From assembly GCA_963678675.1 (NCBI GenBank), contig OY783192.1, positions 13,128,424 through 13,192,423 of the forward strand: a stretch of 64,000 nucleotides of DNA. The letters are read 5' to 3'. The translations under genes were made by a program, and so were the position numbers. How positions within the stretch are numbered: position 1 is the stretch's first letter; each line of letters begins with the position of its first letter. This DNA is from Xiphydria camelus (Eukaryota; Arthropoda; Insecta; Hymenoptera; Xiphydriidae). The notes beneath the pieces were generated by a model that worked only from the letters and a program-made list of their open reading frames with translations, was not told where the DNA came from and did not search any database. Positions 52,218 to 63,624 of this stretch are shown here, in pieces.

Positions 52218-54121
52218 CAGGGTGTCCCATGTGAAGCAATCCACCTAAATATCTCCTGAGGGGGGCAAGTGACAGGAAATTTTAGAGACAAAAATTGTAG
52301 GGTTTCGAGGGGGACATTTGGACCGTTTATTTTGAAAGTGGTGTAAGTCCATTTTCTCTTGTTTCGAGAAAATTGAAGGTTAACATATTTGTTAATTAAA
52401 AAATTTAGGAAAATTATATGAAGTCTGGCAATGTTTCTACTGCTTGATCAATATGTAATTTGGTTATATAAATTTGTTTTAGGCATATTTTACTAAACTG
52501 ATGTATACTTACGGGCTGTAAATGGACTTACACCACTTTCAAAATTAGACAATTGTAAAAATCGTTTAATTTCAATCTTTAAAAATCAGATATCACTTAA
52601 AATATACTTCATATTAATCCAATTTTGTTTACAAATAATGACACGACATAAAATAGAAGTAGTATTTTTAATTTTAGACGCTAATTACATTGTTAAAATT
52701 ACAAGATATTGATAATATTTACTTATGCTCTGCATGTGGCAGTGTTTCGAAATATGCATGATGCACCGGAGGTATATAAGGTAATAACTGCTTCATGTCT
52801 TTATATTTTTCATAAGTAATAGGCCTGGCATCTTGGTACAAAGGCGCCAGGGCGATTTTTTCAAATTTTAGCGGTTTTCCAGGGGACGTGTAGGTAATAA
52901 ATTTATAGTTTAAAACTCTTTGTCCTTCATCGATGTTTCATATAAAATAGTGTATGGTGCACTTCTGATAAACCGCATCCAACATATTTGCAACCAATTT
53001 ACCTGTTCTCCATTAGTGTTTTTTCTTGTCTGTTTTTTAATCGCATTTTGAAGATTTTTTATTGAAACGAAATTCTCTCGTTTTATTTCATGTAAAATGA
53101 ATTTATCATGTTTTCTACATTGTGTTATTACATCATAATAATCCTGTGGTGTGTACAGAAAATTCTTTTTTCGCAATGCCATTTCTATAATGCCAAAATC
53201 TGCATCGTTCGAAAGGTATGAATGCCCCGAGAGTAAACATTTGTGATCAATTATGTCAATGTTATTTTCCAACGACTGGACAACCTTCAACCACATCAAT
53301 GCCATTTGTAAATTTCGATGTTGTCCAGTACACATGTCATTGTAGGCAATAACATGGCATTGGGTCGTTACATTTTCTAAATGCCTCAAACAGCAAGAAG
53401 CTACTTCTTGCAATCCCCTGGAAGCAATAGTTTCATCCCACACATATATATTAACTTTATTGTCGTGGAAATTGTGAAAACCCTCGTTTAAAACATACAT
53501 ATTTCGCTTATAATATGCGATTGAAACAGATAATTTGGGGTAAGGTAAGACTTTTTTTAAGTCAAAAGAGAAGGCAAATCCTCACATGTGATTCCTCACA
53601 ACTCGAGCGAAACGAGGTGGAGCGCCATCCTGTTAAAACTACATTCTCTGTCTCGTCTGCAAGTTCACGTTCTCCATTGAATTGAAACGGTTTCGAATAA
53701 CAGAATCCTCGAAGTAATGGGGAATTCTTTGTTATTGTTTACATTCCATAAGTACGGTTGGTGAATGAATTAGCGGAACAATCATCCACGCCAACACGTT
53801 CAAGGGTATGTGAATCTTCAGTTTGATACCAGAACTCATTTTCGTCGCATTTTTCGAGTAAAATCGAAGGAATTGACATGAATGATGAGGTATTTGAAAA
53901 CAACTCATCAAGGCGGACAAGTTTCATTGAGATGAAAAATGCGATTGCCATTTGAAAAAAGCTCCTTGTGCTTGCAGCTTGCAAGCATGGCCTTGAAAGT
54001 TCAAAAAATGCATGCATCAAATGTCCCCCTCAAAATCCTATAACTTATGTCTCTAAAAATTTCCTGTCACTTGCCCCCCTCAGGAGATATTTAGGTCGAT
54101 TGTTTCAAATGGGACACCCTG
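52218..54121 (-). mobile_element. TA-flanked element with ~107-bp TIRs and an unclassified gene
   Basis: 1,904 bp, ends CAGGGTGTCCCATGTGAA / TTCAAATGGGACACCCTG, TA at 52216-52217 and 54122-54123. TIRs share CTCCTGAGGGGGGCAAGTGA and GACATTTG. CAGGGTGTCCC ends look mariner/Tc1-like, but the encoded protein (52730-53500) does not look like a mariner transposase. Confidence 0.85.
52730..53500 (-). pseudogene. Putative divergent transposase of the TA-flanked element
   Basis: Minus-strand frame of 196 residues from 53500 (VNIYVWDETIASRGLQEVASCC, NDMCTGQHRNLQMALMWL, LLSGHSYLSNDADFGIIEMAL), then a stop and, in another frame down to 52730, ITYTSPGKPLKFEKIALAPL and LLPYIPPVHHAYFETL. DMCTGQ(H/N)RN and GHSYLSNDADFGIIE are the types of acidic blocks a DDE nuclease would have. 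From memory this resembles a repeat-associated insect family annotated only as hypothetical. The N-terminal DNA-binding part is lost or eroded (53500-54000). Confidence 0.6.
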
Positions 54122-54289
54122 TATACAAATATGGCGGCTGCCGCAGCAACAGGAGAGAAAAGTTAAATAAAATTCAACTTGAGACGCGTCGCTAGCGACA
54201 GAAGAGTGGGGAGAAGCTGCTCTAACCTTATTGGTTACCCAAGAGTTGCCGGCGACATGATGAAGCTCTCAGAACGGCCCACTTCTGAC

Positions 54290-54780
54290 CATTAACGACC
54301 TCGACTGGGAAATAAGAGGATTTGTGAGGAGACCCCTCAGGAAGCGATCCAAAATACGGTCTCAGCATTTTACAACCGCTTGGGTTATTGCTTGGCTAAG
54401 CAAGGGAATCATTTTGAACATTTCCTGTAAAGATGAAGCAGCAGTGAGTTTTCCACAAAATGTTATGATATGGAAAAGATTTGCTTACACTCATGGCATC
54501 GCTTTGGATAATTTTATTAACCTTTCACGGTCTTCCTGATGTTACAGCTTCTCGTGTCCTCCGGGGGAGTTGATGCTCGTTGTTGAACGACAGAGTGAAA
54601 CGAGGGAGGACTTCAGTCGGGAGCAATCCAGCATTGCTGCGGGAGGCACCAACCCAGGGCTCGTACAAAACACCCGATCAGGTTGCTGATCGCAGGCATA
54701 CTAGCGAAACACGAAGTGATTCACCATGGTCCTGGTTATCAATCATGTTGGGTACCGAATGTGAGTCGTACTGGTAAATA
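54290..54780 (+). mobile_element. Mariner-type 3' coding scrap
   Basis: Short frames (54324-54539; an FYNRLGYCLAKQGNHFEHF-type stretch in another frame at about 54365-54425) resemble the end of a mariner transposase. No ends are visible. Confidence 0.45.
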
Positions 54781-55089
54781 AATACCTGCGCTACATTCTT
54801 TTTCTGTATCAGTAATATCTTAAGTTTCATTTATTTCTAGCCCTTGAGTGGGGATACCAATCATCTTTCGTCTTTGGCACATTTCTCCGTAGAGGCTGAT
54901 GCACATCGTCGAACTCTTCGGCCATCCATTCGTTTAGCATCGTCTTGCTTCGTCTATAGTCGAAGTGATTTCCATGAAGAATTCATCACTTTCTCTGATT
55001 CTACGAATAATTTTTATAATATTATTGCCTTTGTAAAGTATGAATGGGATTGTACTTAGCGTAGAAACGTCGTGGGAGGAGGCGATAGC

Positions 55090-55740
55090 AGCCTTTCTCC
55101 TCCTTATTGTTTGCCATTTCAGTTACGATGGAGCCGTGGTCAGTGCAACAACGTATGTTCACGTACGACGCGTATATATTGAATGCCGACTCAGTGGTTG
55201 TAGCTCAGCGGGCGTTCCGGCGTAATTTCAATGTCGGTCGACATGGAGCTGTTCCCAGCAGGAATCTTATTTTGAAATGGGTTTTATTTTGAAGTATGGT
55301 TTCAGCAAGATGGAGCGACAGCCCACACTGCCAGAAGGTCAATGAACCTGCTACAGGACTTCTTTCCCGATCACCTCATTTCCAGGTTTGGGGATGTCCC
55401 CTGGCCTCCACGATCTCCAGATCTGAGTATATGTGACTTTTTTTTTGTGGGGGTACCTAAAGGAGAGAGTGTATGCTGAAAAACCGCGTTCGTTACAAGA
55501 TCTGAAAAGAGCTATACAGAGAGAAGTGCTGCAGATCGACGAAGGAACACTGGAACGCGTGTGGGCCAGCTTTCTTAACAGGCTTGAAAATTGTATTAGG
55601 GAAGATGGACATCATCTGGAAGATGTTATTTTTGCTACGTAACTCAAATGGCATACCTTTAGGCACGTATAAAAATTGTTGAATACATTGTTGATGATAA
55701 AATAAAGTTGTACTGTTAATTCATAAATGGGTATAGTCCC
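55090..55740 (+). mobile_element. Deleted mariner-like element
   Basis: Plus-strand blocks: WSVQQRMFTYDAYILNADSVVVAQRAFRRNF (helix-turn-helix start, 55131-55225), then at 55290-55640 MERQPTLPEG-type remains of the catalytic centre, GDVPWPPRSPDLSICDFFLWGYLKERVY (with a frame change) and EALQRL-like C-terminus to a TAA at 55642. The middle of the DDE domain is deleted. It is related to the relic at 38986-39914, which has a similar start. Ends and TSD not fixed. Confidence 0.75.
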
Positions 55741-56389
55741 GGCGGTCACCTTGTATAAAGAAATTGAATGACTTGGAAACAATTCACTTTTGTTATTCCT
55801 TTCGATTTATCTTTACACTTACCCTACTCAAAAACCCTGAGAACTGCCTAGCCATTGTAATCTTCCACATCGGTTCACTTGTCTCTACAACTCGTTAATT
55901 ATTTTAGATTTATCACGAGATTATCACCCTTTCTTCATTACTCCTACGGTCAACACTACCCCCCCCCCCCTCCCCTCCTCCTATACCCTCTACCCGTGCC
56001 CTCACCTAAATAAACGCTAACGCCTACGCTATCCCCCCACGTAGCCATACTCTGTCCCTTGATAGTATCTCTCCCTCCTTCTCCACTCTCACAGCGCGAT
56101 AACCGTGCCACTCTCGTAGCGACCCCGCACCGCCACTTCCTCCCCCCTTCCCCAACCCCAATCACTACATCACCATCCCCCCTTCTTCTAACAACCTTTC
56201 CTTACTCGCCAACATCCCCTCAGCTAATCAAATTGACCGTATAACTGCGGCTCTCGAAAACCTTCCCTCCCCTGATCAACTTCATCTCCCAGATGGTACC
56301 AGTTTTAGCCAATCTATAAGTACAAATTTAGCCAACTCAACTCCCTCCTTTAACCTCCTCTCCTCCCCCTAGCATCAACTCCTCCCAAG

Positions 56390-56686
56390 ATGGCCAGTAA
56401 TCACAACAACCATATTTCCATCCTACATTGGAACTGCCAAGGGATTCGAAACAAAAAAGACTTGCTACTACAAATCTCGCACCAATTTGATATTCTCCTC
56501 TCTGAAACTAAAATTCCCCGCTCAAAAAACCTCCACATCCCTGGCTTTTCCACCATACAAAATAACCGCCTGACCAACCGAGGAGGTGGACTAGCTACTG
56601 CCATCCACGACAACCTCCCCTTCTCCGTCATAGATACGGTCCATAATTCCCCCAACGCCTTAGAAACCCTAACAATCAAACCCAGC
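56390..56686 (+). pseudogene. LINE endonuclease domain, N-terminal part
   Basis: MASNHNNHISILHWNCQGIRNKKDLL has the opening strand and Asn of an exonuclease-endonuclease-phosphatase fold; DILLSETKI has the catalytic Glu. GGGLATAIHD follows. It is cut at 56686, and the frame appears to resume at about 58290 (VYAAFGELHIVNLYRPP), then DFNCHHQAWG with the next active-site Asp, in damaged frames. The enzyme nicks target DNA to prime reverse transcription. Confidence 0.85.
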
Positions 56687-58300
56687 TAGCAAAGTAGTTC
56701 TATAAATTTAGAGTAATAGGAGTTTTATATTCTGTTAATGTTTTATAGTTGTATCTAGAGCACTGCATTGTTGCATTAATGTGGCACGTGAGACTATTTT
56801 GCCTTCAGAAACTGAATTGTTTTTTAAATTTGTTGCAAGAACGTTCTTAGAGCATAATTTATAGAGCATTTATAAGATAACTGCTAATGTAGCCCTATAA
56901 GAGTGTACAGTAACACAATTTTACAGCAATGGTGCTTATAGAATCAAATTACTGTAAAACCGATGCAAAATAGTGCCTTATAGAATTATACCATCTTCTG
57001 TGACACTCTTATAAAATTATTCCGTAAAATGTCGCTTATAGTTTCTTTATAGAACTATTGTGTAAGGGGTTGCTATAAGTTACAATTTTGCTGCGCAGAA
57101 AAAATTACAAATATGAAAGCTGCTATCGAACTTAAGAGAAAAAGCTCTATAAGGCAGTTATAGAGAATAATAATACAGTTGTTATAAAATCATTATAGAG
57201 TAAATAAGTATTAATACAAGCCTTTTTGTTCCATAAAAAAAGACGCTATGGAACTACCATACCATAACCACATTTTATTTGATGCCATGTTTTAAGAGTT
57301 TATTTTGTTATGTGGGGTGTACGAGTTTTGTGCAATTGCAATATTTTTAATATATACCTACAATATAAATAGGTGAAATGATATCAATAGTATGGATTAT
57401 GTTTACTTTTTGACTATTTTATATACAGTTGGTTGATAAATTCATCAATTTAGAAAACATTTTTTTTTATTAAATTTCCAGTATCATAGAAAATATAAGG
57501 TAAACTAAGGGCGCGTCAAAAATTACTATTATGTACTATATATTTCACGATAAAGCTTTTTCCGCATTAAAATTTACTGCTCCCTGATGGACTCTATACA
57601 AACCAACTAAGCAATTCGTAATGATGTGAGTACACTTATGCAGGTTGATTAGAACCATCTTGGTTCTTGGTCTATCCATATTATTTCTGACATGTGCAGC
57701 GTTGTGATGTGATACAGAAACATTTTGTTTTTAAAAGAGAGAATTAAACGATTTTAAAGTTCTCTAAATAGAACACCATGCACACAGGAGCGTTCAGCAG
57801 ATGAGGACTCGAAGACACCGACCGATCAACGAAGTTAAGCAGCAAAAAGTGCGGACAGTAGTTGGATGGGTGACCGCTCACGATGAAAAGATATATACTA
57901 CTACTAGAACACCCATGCAACACCAAAATTGTATAACGAAGCAATATGCGTTGCTAAAGAATAATTCTATAAGAGTTCTTTTTTTGTTCTATACCAGAAT
58001 TCTAAGACAACATTTTAGAACTGCTATAGACTTTTTATGAGATTGCTTTGTAACTGTTATAAAGATTCTTTAAGACCTGTGAGAACGTTTACTCAACAAT
58101 TCTATAAGTGTTCCTGCAGACCTTACAGAACAGCTTAAAGAACTAAAACGTTCTATAGAAAGGTGCCCATTCTTATTCTATAAGTGTTGTAAGAACGTTT
58201 TGAAAATGTTCTTAGAACAAACATTGCTCTATAAGATTTGCTCTGGAAACGTTCTTACGATTTTTATAGAACGTGAAATTGCTACTTGGGAAGTCTATGC
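56687..58300. mobile_element. 1.6-kb insertion with inverted CTATAAG-rich flanks and a 5S-derived segment
   Basis: Left end (CAGCTAGCAAAGTAGTTCTATAAA) and right end reversed (CCAAGTAGCAATTTCACGTTCTATAAA) are similar, giving imperfect ~33-bp TIRs. Both flanks (56700-57200, 57950-58280) are full of CTATAAG/CTTATAG words. A 5S rRNA-like piece lies at 57800-57885. It separates the two parts of the LINE endonuclease. No ORF supported. Confidence 0.65.
57800..57885 (+). repeat. 5S rRNA-derived segment (SINE3-like head)
   Basis: CCGATCAACGAAGTTAAGC and GTTGGATGGGTGACCGC match the internal control boxes (A box and C box) of metazoan 5S rRNA at the right spacing, with the intermediate part changed. 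Such 5S-derived heads supply an internal RNA polymerase III promoter in SINE3-type elements. It is not a functional 5S gene: the first ~25 and last ~20 nt are absent or unalignable. Confidence 0.75.
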
Positions 58301-60590
58301 TGCCTTTGGTGAACTTCACATAGTCAATTTGTACCGCCCCCCCCCCCCCCCCCCCCTATAATCCGTTCAATCACTCCAATTGAACTCTTCTGCTGGACTT
58401 TGTTGCTAACCTTGATAATGCAATAATCGCCGGTGACTTCAACTGCCATCACCAAGCCTGGGGCTCCAATCGTTCCTGCTCTACTGCCAAGTCCCTCGTT
58501 CAACTACTCGACTTTGATAAGTCCGATCTGGTAATCCTCAACGACGGCTCCCATACTTACATCAATAAATCGACACACTCCCTCTCTTGCATTGACTTAA
58601 CTCCCCATCCATTTGCCCCCCTCGCTGACTGGAATATTTTACCAGATAGCATGGGTAGCGATCACCTTCCAATTAAACTATCCATAGGAGCTACGACGCG
58701 CTCATTTCCATCCACAGCCTATGGCTACTACCTGAAGAAAACCGACTAGAGCCTCTTCAGAGAAACGCTGTCCAGCGATCTGTCTAATCCCTCTCGGAAC
58801 CAGGCGTACCTTTCTCCCCTCGCAAAATACGACAACCTCATCCACTCAATAGACTGCCATCATAAGGTCCTCCCTACCCCCTAACCTACTACTAACCCTT
58901 GTCGCCGTAAATGGAATGCTCTCTGGTGGAACGATCGCTGTACCGGCGCCAGCTCCCAATGCAAGAAAGCATTATCCAACTTCCGTAAAAACTCCAACTA
59001 GACTAATTGTATCGCCCTCAAAAAAGCAGAAGCCATTGCGAAGAAAACTTTTAACCAAGAAAAGAAAGACTCATGGCGCCGGTTTTGCGAATCTTTGAAC
59101 TCCAGCACCCCGATATTCACGATCCGGAACAGAATCAAAGGTTTTAGGAATCGATTTGTTAAACGCCCCTCCCAATATACCAATATCACAGCCACTATCA
59201 ACAATATGGAAACCTTCAAAAACAATTTCTGCAAGCCGCCAACCTCCCCCCTCTTCCCCCTCCAGTCACCTACATGACTGACTCTTACCTGAAATGCCCG
59301 TTCAACCTCCAGGAGCTCGAGACTGTAATCGCCGACATAAAAATCAAATCAGCCCCAGGCTTAGATCGCATTAATAACCAAATCATCCAGACCCCCCCCC
59401 CCCCCCTCCCGCTCTCACCAACCACCTAAATACTTTCAACTCTCTCCCTAACCTCCTGTGTGCTAAAACTCCTTGAAAAACTCATACAAAATAGACTCAA
59501 TTGGTGGGTAGAGCACCACGGCATCCTCCCGAACTCCCAATACGGATTCTGAAAGAAGCGCTCGTGTGCTGACAATCTCGCACTCATAGTAACGGAAATT
59601 AACACGGGTTTCGCCCGCCATGAATTCACACTTGCGGTGTTCCTCGACATTTCCGGCGCATTTGTCAATGTTGCTCCCGATATCCTCGTCCAGAGTATGG
59701 CCTCAGCTGGCATACCTCAAAAATACTGTCAATTCATCCATAACCTCTGTAACACAATAGGAATCTTTTCTTTAAAATAAATGGTTCACTATCTCAACCC
59801 CATACCACCTCCACCGGTCTGCCCCAAGGTTCAGTCTTGAATCCAATTCTATACAATCTGTACGTTAAAGACATCGAATTGGTAATCAACGAAAGATGCT
59901 CCATCATCCAATTCGCTGATGGCATTGCTATCTTCTCCCGCTCAAAGAACCTCCCGGAAGCCTTGTCCTCTATCCAAGAGTCACTAAACAGCATATCGAC
60001 ATTCTTAGCCAGGAGAAACCTCCAAATTTCACCCACCAAAACTGCTATGTTTATGTTCACAAACCGACATTTCCCTCCAGATTCTAATATCCTCCTAAAC
60101 GATTCCCCTATATTCCCTTCTAACTCCGCCAAATTCCTCGGTCTCCACCTAGAGACGAAACTAAGGTGGAATCTTCATCTAGACCACCTCGCCAACAGAA
60201 GCAGGAAGGTCCTAGGCATAATCAAGGCGCTCCGCAGCACCTGGTGGGGTGCTGACCCATGCACTTTGCTAACCCTATACAAATCCCTACTCCCCGCAGC
60301 TCAATAGAATACGGCTCCTTCTGCTTTAACCTAGACGATTTCTTTATAATAAGCAAACTCCAGAAAATGTAAAATCAAGTTATTCGACTTGCCTTGGGAT
60401 ACCGATGCTCAACCCCCATAAATATCATGCACGCCGAAAGCAATACCCCTCCTCTTTACATCCGGCTCATCAACTGTACTTACAAATTCCTACTCAAAAC
60501 ATACTCAACGGAAAATCACCCCATCGTTAACAATTTAAGTTATCTGCACATCCATACCAAGGATCGTAACCCTCCTAATTTTCTCTTAAT
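58300..60590 (+). pseudogene. LINE endonuclease end and reverse transcriptase
   Basis: Several frames. 58380-58740 has endonuclease remains. 59280-59720 has RT fingers (LKCPFNLQELETVIADIKIKSAPGLDRI, then FRKNRSC-type and LAVFLDISGAFVNV with the Asp). 59837-60307 has the palm/thumb (FADGIAIFSRS in place of the usual F/YADD box, and SAKFLGLHLETKLRWNLH). The ADG instead of ADD suggests loss of a catalytic Asp. C-runs at 58325 and 59391 have changed frame. Confidence 0.82.
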
Positions 60591-60894
60591 GGGGGGGGGA
60601 GAGGAGGATCTAACGCGTGGAAAATGACTATTTTTACGAATTTTTTTAGAGCTATTGTTGAAGTAGATATATTCTAATGTTTCGCATGTTACAAAGCATC
60701 ATCCGAACATATTGTAATTTTTTTTGTAGAAAAATATTGAGAAATAAAGTGTGTACAAAATTTGAAAAGAATCGATGCAGTAGTTTTTAAATGACGATGT
60801 CCACGGACTTTTAAAACTTGGTTTCGAGAAACAAGCGTTTAAAGCGCCGAGTTCTTGCCGCTCCGCAGTATTAGAGAAGCGGAGACTTAAAGTA

Positions 60895-62499
60895 CACTTG
60901 CGTGCATAGAAATCGGCCCACTGTAAACTTTTGACTTCAACTATATTTATTTTAGAAACTATTCATCAGATCAAAAAAAGAAATGTGCTGTTTGAAAGCC
61001 AATTTAATATGCTTTAATGAGTTTAAATTTATGACAATTTATTTCGGCATCTTAGGTTTAACATAGTGAAATTAGTGCATCGAGCAAATTAACTTTTTTT
61101 TTTACTAAAGGAAATAGGGTTATTAACAATTAACAACTTAAGACTTAATTTTTAATAATGGGTATGACCCCCCTTACCCTAATAACATCTCTTACACGAT
61201 TAGACATACATCTAATCAAGTTCGCTATTGTTTCTCATGGGATATTATGCCACTCTTCTTCTACTGCAATAATAAGCTCTGGGATCGAAGTTGGGGCTCT
61301 CTCTAAGTCCAGTGCAAATTCTTCGTTTTAGCTCATTCTATAAATGTTCAATCGGATTTAGGTCGGGACTGCATGCTGGCCACTTCATAACCCGAAATTC
61401 GACTTCTGTAATGTAATCTTGCACTATTCTTTTGGTGTGCGGCCTCGCATTACATGCATAAAAGTAAATTCGTCTCTAATGTAGTCGACGTAAGGTACCA
61501 TATGAATTGCTAAACTCTCCTCGATGTACTTAGCACCCGTTAAACCTTTTCTCTCGTGACCACGGTCGCCCCTACGGATGAAAACAGGGTCGGTTCGTGC
61601 TCCCATAGAAATTACACCCAAGATCATGCAGGAACCACCTCCATAAGTACTCCGCTCTTCCATACAGCATTCTATAAATCGCTCTTTCGGCCTTCAGTAC
61701 ATTTTTCTTCTTCGGTTGCTACCATAGAAGCATATTCTGGTCTCATCTCAGAACAGAACAGACCCCCATTGTTCCAATGTCCACTTCAGATGATCCCGTG
61801 CAAAACGCAGACGTACTTGACGATGAGCTGGGATAAGTTTTAGACCAGTCGCCGGTGTTTTAGAGATCAGGTTACTTTCCTGCAGTCTTCGTCTTACTAT
61901 CCACTGACTAATAGCCACTCTTCATACTTCACGGAACTGTTGTTGCACTTGAACAGTATTAAGGCGGCATTTCTTAATGTTGTTGACACAATAAAGCGGG
62001 CATCACGACCCGTTGTAAATCGCTTTCTGTCTTTTCCAGGTCGTCTATGAAAGGATCCAGTCTCTTGATAACGTTGGCACACTCTTCGTACCGCTGCGCG
62101 TGTCATATCCAGTTATCGAGCAACAACTCGCTGGCTAAGTCCATTTTCGATTAAAGCAATAACTTTTTGCGGTGTAATATGCATTAAACTAACACGCTTG
62201 AAAACTAATCAAATTATGAAAAACTAATAATGTGCAAATTTTAATTGCAAATGCAACAATTTCAATCTTTCACGAGTTTGTTATTCTCGTTATAACCACC
62301 ACATGAACACATTTCATTGGTTTACCGGTTGCTACGCATATACGATAAGCATTCTTGACAAATTTAAACTCATATTAAAGCATATTAAATTGTCTTTCAA
62401 ACAGCACGTTTCTTTTTTTGATCCGATGAATAGTTCCTAAAAAATATATAGTTAAAGTCAAAAGTTTACAGAGTGGGCCGATTTCTATACACGCAAGTG
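60895..62499 (-). mobile_element. Tc1-like transposon
   Basis: 1,605 bp, ends CACTTGCGTGCATAGAAATCGG / CCGATTTCTATACACGCAAGTG, TA at 60893-60894 and 62500-62501. Minus-strand transposase remains lie at 61170-62190. TIRs share GGCCCACT(C)TGTAAACTTTTGAC, about 40 bp. Confidence 0.9.
61170..62190 (-). pseudogene. Tc1-like transposase, decayed
   Basis: Starts MHITPQKVIALIENGLSQRVVAR, then MTRAAVRRVCQRYQETGSFHRRPGKDRKRFTT (paired helix-turn-helix and GRPR-like hook), then DHLKWTLEQWGSVLF/DETRI with a stop just before the first-Asp block, GGGSCMILGVISMGARTDPVFI and a broken remainder in which the second Asp and final Glu/Asp blocks are not preserved in frame (HVMRGRTPKE; LNIYRMS). Multiple stops; inactive. 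It would have used TA sites. Confidence 0.85.
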
Positions 62500-62501
62500 T
62501 A

Positions 62502-63165
62502 GTATGGTCACTCTCCAAAGTGATCGTTGAGTGTCCGTAAAAAAAGTCATCAAAAAACTATGATTTATAATTGAAAATTCTCTTTGTGAATTATAAAATG
62601 TATGACCATAAGAATTAGTCGATTATTTTGATTATTTTTCACTTATTATTCAAATAATGTGCCTCCTTTGACTAGCGTCTTTTTATGTGTGGCAACGCAT
62701 ATTATCAATGGGCTCGTGGCCCAGTAGAGAAAACCACGATACACTCAAACGTTTGAGTGTATCGCGGGGAAAACGAGATCTGAAATGCACGCTTGAACCC
62801 ACTCCACTGACGAGACGTTGCCGCATCTACTCGACACGCTATTTCCGTACACCGAGAAGCAGAAATTAGTTATAACTAAAGTATCAAACGGTCAATAATT
62901 GTCATCAATGGGTGTAAATTTTTGTTTTTTTCCCCGTTTTTTGGTATATTTTTTATATTTTAATCTTGGATTTTACATACAAATCCCAAGAAATGTGTCT
63001 TGCCCATAAGACTGGGTTATTTTCTACTCGGTAATTAATTTTTATCAGACATACTAAACGGTCAATCTACCCCAAATTGCACCAGAAGGTTTCTCTATTG
63101 ATATTAGCTTACATACATAATTATTACATATTTAAATCTTGGAAATCGATTCGTGACCATACTAC
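62502..63165. mobile_element. Short element with GTATGGTCAC inverted ends
   Basis: Ends TAGTATGGTCACTC / CGTGACCATACTA (62500-63165). In copy 1 of the host the site reads uninterrupted as GACTTAAAGGTC (29160s, other strand). Here the flanks are CTTAAAG and CTTTAAAG, an imperfect 7-8 bp duplication that would suit a hAT-like element. An internal perfect palindrome ACTCAAACGTTTGAGT lies at 62740-62755. A 60-codon frame (62687-62869) has no recognisable features. Confidence 0.6.
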
Positions 63166-63290
63166 TTTAAAGGTCTATGACTGAGAGTTTTGCTCTGATT
63201 GACTTGAAATTTGGACACAGTATTCTTTAAATATTTTACTATAAGAAAAGGCAATAAAAAATGGATTTTTAGACCATACCCCCCCCCCCC

Positions 63291-63620
63291 CTCCCCAGAC
63301 AATTCATTCTTTACAGACTATTCATTAAAACTTTTAACCTCCAGGACTGCATCGACTCCCATCCCAAACCTCTCTCCTACTCATACATTCCCAATCCACC
63401 ACCTCTAGATCTCATTGACTGTAACACCGGTAAAAAGTTTACGGAATTCAACTCTCCTTGTCCCAAGGCAGACTTTCAACTTTACCTGGACTCCCTAAAC
63501 CCATCCGCCTTACACTTCTACACCGATAGCTCCAAAACAGACTCAGGAGTGGGCTTTGCCATACACTCCCCGGAAATAGGAACTCCTTTAAAATTCTAAA
63601 TTCCCTCCGACGCCTCAGTA
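63291..63620 (+). pseudogene. LINE RNase H domain, truncated
   Basis: Plus-strand frame with CPKADFQLYLDSLNPSALHFYTDSSKTDSGVGFAIHSPE. FYTDSSKTDSGVG is the first-Asp block of an RNase H. It follows the RT of the same LINE after removal of the 60591-63290 stack. It stops at a TAA near 63598 and homology ends at about 63620. Confidence 0.8.
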
Positions 63621-63624
63621 GGTT

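Larger units (their letters stand above)
48969..54279. mobile_element. TIR element carrying nested piggyBac and TA-flanked elements
   Basis: Inverted ends of ~170 bp: 48969-49140 (GGACCGTTCTGAGAGCTTC to GGCAGTCGCCATATTTG) match 54124-54279 reversed. Shared blocks include TTGGGTAACCAATAAGG and AGTTGAATTTTATTTAAC. Without its inserts the element is only ~430 bp, with a central perfect 17-bp hairpin TTTTGATGAAGTAAGTT / AACTTACTTCATCAAAA (49129-49167). TSD not defined. Confidence 0.8.
60591..63290. mobile_element. G-run-ended element, copy 2, with two nested elements
   Basis: 60591-60892 and 63166-63290 match 30675-31224 and 29044-29172 of copy 1 reversed. It begins with a run of 9 G and ends with a run of about 13 C. 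It lacks the piggyBac seen in copy 1 and preserves that TTAA site. It carries instead a Tc1 element (60895) and a short element (62500) inside. It interrupts the LINE between RT and RNase H. Confidence 0.82.
55960..63620 (+). mobile_element. LINE with endonuclease, RT and RNase H, interrupted twice
   Basis: Plus-strand pieces 55960-56686, 58300-60590 and 63291-63620 line up as one non-LTR element. The 5' part is C-rich and ORF1-like (degenerate, no gene callable), then an EEP endonuclease, an RT and an RNase H. Two large insertions (56687-58300, 60591-63290) divide it. The C-terminal RNase H points to an I/R1-like group and not to RTE or jockey proper, but the clade is uncertain. The 3' end is lost at about 63620. 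Confidence 0.85.

Noticed and set aside
57800..57885. A functional 5S rRNA gene
   Set aside because: Only the promoter-box core aligns. The ends needed for the 5S helix I pairing and a terminator in place are missing.
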